Positions 23,436 to 34,096 of a stretch of 64,000 bases of DNA are shown piece after piece. A program made the position numbers and the translations under genes. This stretch comes from Neoarius graeffei (taxonomy: Eukaryota; Chordata; Actinopteri; Siluriformes; Ariidae). Each line of letters opens with the position of its first letter. Within the stretch, counting starts at the first letter, position 1. The stretch spans positions 22,228,599-22,292,598 of the forward strand of contig NC_083583.1 in assembly GCF_027579695.1 (NCBI RefSeq), read 5' to 3'. Below the pieces are notes generated by a model. The model searched no databases and was not told the origin of the DNA. It was given only the letters and a program-made list of their open reading frames with translations.

Positions 23436-23587
23436 GTTGGTTCAGGTTGTCAGATGTAAAAATGTATTCACTCAACTGTATAAAAATAAAGCAGTTGTTT
23501 GAGAGTGAAATGCATTTTATTTCAAATCCATTGGCCTCTCTGTGAATAAATGTGTAATAATCTAGGTCCCTTGTGATCAGTGATTAT

Positions 23588-23951
23588 CTCATCTCATCTC
23601 ATTATCTCTAGCCGCTTTATCCTTCTACAGGGTCGCAGGCAAGCTGGAGCCTATCCCAGCTGACTATGGGCGAAAGGCGGGGTACACCCTGGACAAGTCG
23701 CCAGGTCATCACAGGGCTGACACATAGACACAGACAACCATTCACACTTACGGTCAATTTAGAGTCACCAGTTAACCTAACCTGCATGTCTTTGGACTGT
23801 GGGGGAAACCGGAGCACCCGGAGGAAACCCACGCGGACACGGGGAGAACATGCAAACTCCGCACAGAAAGGCCCTCGACGGCCATGGGGCTCGAACCCAG
23901 GACCTTCTTGCTGTGAGGCGACAGCGCTAACCACTACACCACCGTGCCGCC
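23588..23951 (-). repeat. tRNA-derived (GATGA)n SINE with 12-bp target duplication
   Basis: Full length on the minus strand. Direct repeats atcagtgattat flank it (23576-23587, 23952-23963). Confidence 0.92.
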
Positions 23952-24479
23952 ATCAGTGATTATGTAGGCTACAAATGTAGGCTGAAGCATAAAGCATAGC
24001 CTACTGAAAAAAACAATGCTAAAGATTTGGAGTTGACAAAGGTTATTTTGCAATTATTTTACTGGTCCGGCCCACTTGAGATCAGATGGGCTGTATGTGG
24101 CCCCTGAACCAAAATGAGTTTGACACCCCTGTGACAGTCGACTTCCGGTTGTTTCTTCTTTGAGGTTTTACGGCATCTGGCATCCGCAATACTGCAATCT
24201 GGAGGGGTTTTTTCTTCCTACATCCTTGTCACTTCAATTTAAAGCCGTCTTTCCAGTCCAGTTGTTTTTAAAAATGTAAATAACCATTTCCTCTCCTTAA
24301 CAGTGTCTACATATTTACTTTAAATACTGTTCTCTACCCGTCTTCCGGTTGTTTTAACGCTCTGTCTGGGTATGAGCATCTACTACTGAATGCTTTAAAG
24401 TAAACGTACAGTGATTCCAACACTTTCCCTCTCCAAGATCTACATTTTGCTGTGTAATCAAGTTTATTTTTGAGTTTGG

Positions 24480-24790
24480 GGGCGGGGATTAGACGAGCGT
24501 CCTGACTAATGTGATTGGTCACTCTCACTCAGTCAACACCATTTCTCGCAGAGTTTGGTTTCATTCGTCGAAATACAAAATCCCAAAACGAGCGCTGTTA
24601 CGCTGTATGTCATCCATATTCTTGGTCTTTATCGCGGATATTATTTTATTTTATTTTATTTAAACGCCATAGGAAAACTGCGAACCTGTTAACGCTGTGC
24701 ACTAAGTGGGCGGGGTCTCTGTAGCTCGCCTCTGCTACTAGCCAATCCTAGCACAGGGGGCGGGTTTGCAGGAATATCAATGGAAACAAA
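24480..24790 (+). promoter_or_regulatory. Probable AFMID promoter region
   Basis: The stretch holds GC boxes (gggcgggg near 24708, gggggcggg near 24758), a forward CCAAT box near 24743 and an inverted one (gattgg near 24512), with more CpG than its surroundings. It ends just before the first recognised AFMID exon. Function is inferred from position and motifs only. Confidence 0.5.
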
Positions 24791-24843
24791 ACAACTGCTG
24801 AGGTTTCAATGGCTGGCAGTGAGGTGCTGTGCTGTTTTAACAG

Positions 24844-24934
24844 GAGTTGGAGAAACAGTATTCACCCAGCCAGTGGTCCCACAGGATGTCCGCCGATGAT
24901 GTGATAAAAGCCCACGTGGCTGTGCTGAAATCAG
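24844..24934 (+). CDS. afmid: AFMID first recognised coding exon ([11 protein letters not shown]...)
   Basis: Reads [15 protein letters not shown] and then [16 protein letters not shown], the usual AFMID N-terminal helix region (human ELENQY...). The acceptor is ttttaacag and the donor is gttggt; the exon ends in phase 1. The reading frame directly upstream is closed by TAA at 24838-24840, so either a spliced start exon lies upstream or one base has been lost near this boundary. Confidence 0.88.
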
Positions 24935-27900
24935 GTTGGTGGATCATTATTGTTTTCATTCTTGATCATGGAGAGAGTATGTATAGTATAGTATAGGATG
25001 AAGACCACTCCAATTTTGTAATGATTTAATCATGTGGATTCACTACATTGATTTTAGCCTTTGCTCCTTCAGCCAGCTTCCTGTTCAACGAATATTTACA
25101 AAATCCTGCACTAAACTGAAAATGTGTGGCATTCTGGGAAAACTCCTCAGGTATCACTGTGGCTGGGTGGGGGAAGCCATGGCCTAATGGTTAGAGAAGC
25201 AGCTTTGGGACCAAAAGGTTGCCGGTTTGATTCCTTGGACCAACAGGAATGACTGAAGTGCCCTTGAGCAAGGCACCTAACCCCCAACTGCTCCCCTTAC
25301 TTGTATGTCACTCTGGATAAGAGCATCTGCTAAATGCCATTAATGTAATTCTGGTAACCATCCAAAAATGATTAAAAAAAAATCTAATTTTTGACTAAAG
25401 TTGAGGTTTTCTCCCTATCACCTAATTTGACCCTATTTCTTTACAAAAAGCATTAATATATTTTACCAAAATCATATACACTACCGTTCAAAAGTTTGGG
25501 GTCACTTTGAAATGTCCTTATTTTTGAAAGAAAAGCACTGTTCTTTTCAATGAAGATCACTTTAAACTAATCAGAAATACACTCTATACATTGCTAATGT
25601 GGTAAATGACTATTCTAACTAAATTCTACTAAGCCCATGTTTACATTAGACCGTATCAGCGGATCATCAGATTAACGTTTTTAAAATGATTAGTGTGCAC
25701 ACAGCAACACCAATACACAATTTGCGTGCACACAGCAATACCACCAATACGCGGATACGCTCGGCTCCGCAGGCATCCTGCGCTCCAAATCACTCCGCCC
25801 TGAACAGCGAGTGCCCTCTGGAGGGTGCGCACTCCAGCCCTGCGCAGCTCACAGAGCGTGCGAGTCAAGTGAACAAGCTGTGATTCGGGACTGAGCCGCT
25901 GTGTGTGTGATCCCAGCGCATATCACTTACCACTTGCAAGTGGAAGGATGGCAAGCCTAAAGACAATCATAACTACACAATGGGCAGTATTTGCATCAGT
26001 ATTTGCAGTATTTTCATACTTTTATACTCTTTAATGAAAGGTGATACAAGGCGGAAGTCCGCGCCGTTTTTCAGCAGTCGCTTCACATGACCAACGCCAG
26101 CGAATCAGGAAGGTGGATGTCACAGTGACGTTGTCCAATGAGACGCCAGCTAGAGCTCAGCACAGCGTATCCGCGTATTTTGAATGTTTACACAGCACCG
26201 GAGCTGACACGATCTGGATTGAATACGTGGACCCTGGCGGATTCCCGTTTCCCGGCGTTTCCAGGCGGTTTAATGTAAACGGACAGTGCATCCGCGAAGA
26301 AAACGAGACAGATACGGTCTAATGTAAACGTAGCCTAAATGTCTGGTTTTTGGTGCAATATCTCCATAGGTGTATAGAGGCCCATTTCCAGCAACTATCA
26401 CTCCAGTGTTCTAATGGTACAATGTGTTTGCTCATTGCCTCAGAAGGCTAATGGATGATTAGAAAACCCTTGTACAATCATGTTAGCACAGCTGAAAACA
26501 GTTTAGCTCTTTAGAGAGGCGATAAAACTGACCTTCCTTTGAGCAGATTGAGTTTCTGGAGCATCACATTTGTGGGGTTGATTAAATGCTCAAAATGGCC
26601 AGAAAAATGTCTTGACTATATTTTCTATTCATTTTACAACTTATGGTGGTAAATAAAAGTGTGACTTTTCATGGAAAACACAAAATTGTCTGGATGACCC
26701 CAAACTTTTGAACGGTAGTGTACGGAACCTCATCAAAACTATGCAGAAACTTGTGGAATCCTGCAAAGAACATGTTATTCCAGGATCAGACAACACAATA
26801 CTTTTGTCTTTCACGATGGTCACCATATCACATTAGGCAGTCATAGTGCCATAAATTATTGCCATATCTTGGTCAAGAGACTTGCAACACTACAAGTTTA
26901 ACCCTGATTAAACATTCACATCCTTGTGTGTTGTCGGGTTGGAGGGTCAAGAAAATTTCAATCATGGCTACAGAAAGAATGTCGAAGCGCACGTTGTAGA
27001 AGCTGTCAAACAGGTTGAGAAAATATTAAAAAAAATTAACATGCTAGACTTTTCATCGGGGTGTTGTGGGGTTTCCCAGATGCCACATTATGGTTCTTCG
27101 ATTATATCACATGACAAAGGTCGTTTGTTGTTCCTCATGTTCATTACCTGCGGTTAGTTCCCACTGTTTCACTCACAAAAATGGAAGAAAACTGTAACCA
27201 TAGTTTCATGTCAACTTGTTATATAATACAAGCTCTCTTTAACTATGTATAGAGATATCATGAAGAAAAATATAGTACATAAAAATACATCCTTCTTGGA
27301 AGGAAGTAGCGGAGATTATTAGTGCCTCTGGTGAGTGCATGTATAGTAATCTGCCAACAAAGCTAGCAAAAAGACTAGTATGTAACATCTAAACCAACCT
27401 ATTTTCACGCTGGTTAGTGCGTTAATTAGCTTGTGTTTTAAGTATTTAGTTTTAGAAGTATTGACCATTTTATGGTCATTTCTGTTGAAACAAAAAAAAC
27501 CCACAATTTTAAAGTGCACACCCACAAGAAACAACATATCGAGGTCACGACAAATTCTGGCTATAAAATACCAATGTTGTGATCATTAATTGTAATTTTA
27601 TAAGAGTTAATATCTTACAGAAATGTTGTTCTTAATTATTTGGTGGGGACAAGAGAAGAAATCTATTTGCTTTGAGAACTTGCTTAAGATGCCTCCGGCT
27701 AATGGTTTATCAGTGTCATAAAGCCAGTGACTCCAGTATGTCCTTACGTATAATGTCATTCCATAATATGTATTATTATACATACAGGACACTTTTTTTT
27801 GATGGAATAAAAACATGTATTCTTTTCTCTTCTGGTGGGTTTCATTCATTTGGTTTGATAGCGTGCAATAATGTTAGCATATCGCTTCTCCTACATGTAT

Positions 27901-30900
27901 TACATCACTCTATGCAATGAAGAATGAGCATTGAATATGGTTTATGACATTTCATGGTTGTCAAGACAACATGACGTCACGCATCAGAGACATAAAACTT
28001 CCATGCTAGTGAGCGGCTGTGACAATTTGTAAACAAACATGGCCGCCAGGTTTGTTGCGTTAAATATGGAAGATTTTGAGAAAATTTTGAAAGAGAAAGA
28101 CGCGTTGAACACCCGAAAGGAATGTGCATATTTTATAACAATAATGATAATAATATTGACTGGCTTTTTTTCATGGTATATCAGATATCTTCCATGCAGC
28201 TAGCATGATATTGAATGAGTCGAAAACGAATTCCGTATCATGCTAGCTGAATGGAATATATCTGATATACCACTCAATGCCAGCCAATATTATTTAAATG
28301 TTATAACACTGGTGTAAGTGTGAGCAGATATCCATCAAGTGAAGAGACAACAATGAGGCTTTGTTTAAAATTTCACCATGTGACAGGTTTGCCGTGGTCA
28401 CACCAGGATTTGGTGTGACCTATAAAACTTTTCTGAAAATGAGTGCATGCATCCAAGTGCTGACATGCTTTTTAATAAAAATATAAGTTTCCTATTACAT
28501 TTTTTTGCACAAGTTTTTAGTTACAAAAAATACTAGGAAAGTTGAATGTGTTACCTTATGAATGTATATGTGGGCGAGTGTTTAGGTACAGAGAAGGCTC
28601 GGGCTGTTACTCAGAACATTCTGGATGTTCCTTATGGAGAGAGAGATGACGAGAAACTGGACGTGTACATGCCCGTCAGCTCCTCCCCAGGTAAGGCAGT
28701 GCAAAGCGAAACATAGCAGAGTCCTGGGCCTCTGATCTCTAACGCATCGGATTTCCTCCAGTCTCTTTGCCTGTCCCAGAAAGGGAAACTGAGCAGCCGA
28801 ACCACGAATTTCTGTTCCTCCCTGCCTTTATATCTGTAAATATTAAGTGTTTTAGAACCAAGCTGTCTTACATTTTCTTTAACACTGAGGAACTTTGTTA
28901 ATTGGATCATCAGCATCATAGCTTTTCTGTGTTTCAGATGTGCCTCTAGTTATCTACCTCCATGGTGGTTACTGGCAGTTCTTGAGGTATGAGGTTTTTC
29001 ATATTTAATGCATTATGCATTGTTTTTACAGGTGAACCAGACAGATTGATACTAACACATGGAAAATTAAATCAAATAACCAGCAATGCACATGTGCTCA
29101 GTGCACTGGCAGTGTTTGGCCACAGGGAATAGCCAATAATAATAATAATAATAATAATTAGTATAAATACACAGGTGATTATACAAAATTGCATGTGCTG
29201 ATTGGTCAAGAAATTTGAAGTATTTAACAATTATTCACCAAAGGCGAAGTGAATATCGGTGAATAATTATTCACTGAGCCTGAGGCGGATAATTGTTTTA
29301 GTATAAATACACAGGTGATTATTTAAAAAAAAATCATATTTAAAAAAATTTATTTATTTCATACTTTAAAGGAACAGTCCACCGTACTTCCATAATGAAA
29401 TATGCTCTTATCTGAATTGAGACGAGCTGCTCCGTACCTGTCCGAGCTTTGCACGACCTCCCAGGCAGTCAGACGCAGTCAGACGCGCTGTCACTCCTGT
29501 TAGCAATGTAGCTAGGCTCAGCATGGCCAATGGTATTTTTTGGGGCTGTAGTTAGATGCGACCAAACTCTTCCGCGTTTTTCCTGTTTACATAGGTTTAT
29601 ATGACCAGTGACATGAAACAAGTTCAGTTACACAAATTGAAACGTGGCGATTTTCTATGCTATGGAACGTCCGCACTATAATGACAGGCGTACTAACACC
29701 TTCTGCGCGCTTCGGCAGCGCATTGATTATAGTGCGGACTTTCCATAGCATAGAAAATCGCTACGTTTCAATTTGTGTAACTGAACTTGTTTCATATCAC
29801 TGGTCATATAAACCTATGTAAACAGGAAAAACGCGGAAGAGTTTGGTCGCATCTAACTACAGCCCCAAAAAATACCATTGGCCATACTGAGCCTAGCTAC
29901 ATTGCTAACAGGAGTGACAGCGCGTCTGACTGCGTCTGACTGACTGGGAGGTCGCGCAAAGCTCGGAGAGGTACGGAGCAGCTCGTCTCAATTCAGATAA
30001 AAGCATATTTCATTATGGAAGTACGGTGGACTGTTCCTTTAAAAGCGGCATGCAAATGTAACTTCTCACTCATCTATGCCGAGTCATATAAAATACTTTT
30101 GTTTTGAAATCGATAACATAAATCACAATTCCACCTTACATTTGAATAGTTTTAGACCAAATTTCATAGCATCTTTAGTGCTTTTAGGAACAGCATTTTC
30201 TGTCATCATTTGTAATTCTCCCTCACTTATGGTAACAAAGCGATTGGCCACTATTTTGCCTAGTCACTCGAGGTGAGTAGTCCAAATTTCTCGACCAATC
30301 AGTGCGCGTGATTTTCTATAATCACCTCCGTATTTGTACTAATGCAAAGTATTTTATGTGACTTGGCATAGATAAGTGACACAAGCCTGCGCCACACCTT
30401 TATTACATTTGCATGCCACTTTTGAAGTTTGAAATAAATGTTTTTTTAATATGATTTTTTAAAAATAATCACCTGTGTATTTATACAAAAACAATTATCC
30501 GCCTCAGGCTCGGTGAATAATTATTAATGATAAGGTTGCACATTTGGTCAGATTTTAATCTTGATCAGGATTTTTGGCTTCATGATTACACAATGTTTTT
30601 GCTGAGCTTGGCTAAAGCGTTTGGCTCGTTGTAAATATAGTGTCTCAAAGGCTAAGATTCTCATTCCAAAGGTTTAACTGTCTCATTGCATATTGCGGCT
30701 TGTTCATTGCATACAGCAAGTATTGATTTGTTAGTTTTTGGTTTTTTTTAAATGTGAAATCTAATTGTTTTAAGTTGTTATACAAATATTCTTCTGAGGG
30801 AGTTTTCCCTTGCCACCGTCGCCACAGGCGTGCTCATTGGGGATAGATTAGGGATAAAATTAGCTCATATTTTAAGTCGTTCAAATTCTGTAAAGCTGCT

Positions 30901-33900
30901 TTGCGACAATGTTTATTGTTAAAAGCGCTATACAAATAAACTTGACTTGACAAATAAGAATCTAATTATTTAATTGATGAATGAAATAATTTAATTGATT
31001 TAGAAATGTATTCAAAAGGAGTATGGGCTTATAATGTATACAGTAGTATGAAAGAAAAAATGTCTGTTAATTTATTTCCAGTTTATTTCTTTCCTAAATT
31101 GGCTGAGTAATTGTGTGGGATTATACAGTATAAGAATACGTTCTCGTTCAAGGAAGATAAAACATCAGGCCTTGGGCATGCTTTCTAAGGTTCCTTATAT
31201 AAGAGCACATCTTCTAATCTTACAGCAAGGAGGAGTCCGGTTTCATGGCTGTACCACTGACCCAGAGGGGTGTTGTGGTGGTCGCTGTTGATTACAGCAT
31301 TGCCCCGAAAGGTACCATTGGCTTGTAGGGTTCATGCAGAAATAAATACAATATTGAGCTCATGTTTCTGTTAGAGCTCAGCTGTTATTTTGACACCATA
31401 TTGGGTTTCCTGATTCCCTCCTCCATTCTCCTCACAGGTCATATGGATCTGATGGTATCTCAGGTGCGCAAGAGTTTGGTGGCTGTCATTCAGCAGTATT
31501 CACACATCAGGTCAGTGCACCTGGATATTGTTTGTAATATTGGTCGTCTTATATACTAGGCTTCTCATTAATGCCTTGCTCTCGCTCTCTCAACAGTGAG
31601 CTGTACTTGTGTGGTCATTCTGCAGGTGCACACCTGGTAGCCATGATTCTCTCTACTGATTGGTCCAAGTACAGTGTATCACCTCAAATCAAAGGTGTGT
31701 GTGTGTGTGCTGGTTATTGGGTAGTAATGAAAGCTGTAATTACAACCAGATCTCAGAATCGTTCCAGATTTTTCTAAGACGTGATGGGAACATTTGGAAA
31801 GAATGACTTCCATGTGCAACATGCTATGCCGTATTTGGATCAGCCTGTTACTGAAGGTTCTCCTCAGATTGACAAATAATCTGTCATAGGGCTGGGAGGT
31901 GTTGCCCATGACACTTTGGACCAAAGGCCAACTTCAGCAATGCAAACAAACCATTTGAGCAAACAGTATGTACAGTAATCAAATATACCATGCACTGAGA
32001 GGCTCCGGTTGAAATTATGGATTCTCTGAAGTGACTGGCATAGTACTATTTTATGAGGGGAGCAGCCCTGAAGAAGATAGTACTATGCTAGTCACCAAAG
32101 AGAATCTATAATTAGCAGTGCCTCTCGGTGCATGGTATATTAGATTCATATCCTTCATCAAAAAATTCTATACTAAAAGTGTTGAGATTGAATCTCGGCA
32201 TAAACTCACTGGAGGCAGCCATGTTTGTTGTTTATGTCGGCGTGACCTTCGACCTGCGCGTGTGCAGTGTACTATGCTTTCGCCTGCCTTGCGAGGCATG
32301 GTCGTGATACGTAGATCTACATACACAGAAATGCTCGTGGAGTCACAGCTGTGACTCGAGTCGGCCATGTAGCTTGAAATTGTTCTGTCAATTCATGGTA
32401 TATCCAGGATATTCCATGACTGACTCACACCATATCCATATTTTTTAATTTATGACATCATGAGATGTATTGCTTAATCAGTGGTGGAACTATTTTATGT
32501 CACATGAGCCATCCTTAGCCAATCCCTGCACAGGAATTTTTTGATGAGGGATGTAATATCCATTGTGACTAACATTCAGAACAGATGGCTGAATATAGAA
32601 GTATTATTTCCAGATTACGATAGTGCACAATGATTAGAAAATGATGTAGGCTATCAGATGCAACCCAAACTTTCAAGATACACTCTTTATACACTCATTA
32701 TTTTAAAAAAGGGAAAAAAAAAGACATTGACATAAAATGAGTAAACAAGTTTTTTTTCTCAAATTGAGAAAATAGGGGCAACACAGTGGTGTAATGGGTA
32801 GCGTTGATCTCACACAATACCAGGGCTGATCGTGTTACTGTTTATGTAGACTTTTGCATATTCTCCCTATGCCCGTGTGGGTTTCCGCTGGGTAATGAGT
32901 TGCCGTCCACCTCTTAAAACATATTGGGAGGTGAACTGGCTAGTCTTAATTACCCATAGGCGTGTGTGTTACTCTGGGATACACTGGCTCCCGTTCATCC
33001 ATGGAACATGCATATTCTGGGTCCAACCTGACTAGGAATAAGTTGTTACTCAAGCTGAATGAAAACACCAGTTAATAACTAGTGGAACTAGTTACTTAAG
33101 GATAAGTAACTTATTCTATCAATTGTTTGGAGACTTTAGCAAATAATAAAACTTACTTGTTTTTTTTTTTAATACTTTTGATTTAATCAGGTAACCTGTT
33201 AGAAATCTTCACACTCGTTTCGAAGATTCACTATTAGAATCATTTCCATCCATCCATCCATCCATCCATCCATCCATCCATCCATCCATCCATCCATCCA
33301 TCCATCCATCCATCACTTATACTGCTTATCCGTCAAGGTTACAGGTGAAGCTGGAGCCAATCCCAGTTGGCTTTGGGTGAGAGTTGGGGTACACCCTGGG
33401 CAGGTTGCCAGTCTATCACAGGGCTAACACAGAGACAAACAACTATTCACGCTCACATTCACATCTATGGCCAATTTGAGCTAATCCGCATGTCTTTGGA
33501 CTGTGGAAGGAAACCCACATAGCAGTGTTGGAAATTTGCACCCGCTACCCGCCAAATGCGGGTGAATTTGCATAGTGGCAGGTGGTTTTGCTCAGCCTAC
33601 CAGCCACAGTGGCAGGAAAATAGTAGCATATACAAAGAAAGATGCAATTGTAACAGATCTGTTTGTGACATTCCTCAACGCAGACTGAATCGCAAGTCTT
33701 CTTGTTTCACTCGGACACTTTAATGAGGACACAATCTTCTCATTAAAGTGTCCGAGTGAAACAAGAAGACTCTGATTCAGTGTGGAAACTTGAGCATAGA
33801 ATGCTAACTACCGTCTGATGGTGAAAGAGAATAACCTCAGGTCAAGCGTTGTAGCAAACTAACAAAAAATTTTAAATCGTAGGGGTTTAGAGGTCTGCAG

Positions 33901-34056
33901 AGAAACCCTCCCAGGAGACACAGGCCGAAGATGCAAAGGTCAAAAGATTTTTTTTTTAATAAATGAGAAGTGGAAAAAAGCCAAACAGGGAGTCCTGTCA
34001 ATTTTTTTTTTTTTTTTTTTTGCCCAGCTCATCAAATGTAACTTCCATCAGTTCAC

Positions 34057-34096
<40 letters not shown>

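Larger units (their letters stand above)
16260..24131 (+). mobile_element. Outer hAT (Charlie/Zaphod-like), interrupted by several insertions
   Basis: The left end is CAGGGGTGTCAAAC and the right end is gtttgacacccctg, a perfect 14-bp inverted repeat of a kind common in hAT elements. The right subterminal sequence (gatgggctgtatgtggcccc) fits too. A broken transposase of the GTF2IRD2-related type lies on the plus strand at 22315-23435. I find no matching 8-bp duplication (tcctagac versus tgacagtc). Insertions inside: a SINE (16349-16724), a second hAT (16736-22080), a Harbinger-like MITE (22475-23165) and another SINE (23588-23951). Confidence 0.75.

Noticed and set aside
24131-24480. A neighbouring TK1 gene head to head with AFMID, as in mammals
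   Set aside because: I looked for the conserved TK1 N-terminus and P-loop in the region upstream of AFMID and found none.
30076-30276. 66-codon frame as an extra AFMID exon
   Set aside because: The AFMID exons on either side join in phase without it, and it lies in the palindromic element.
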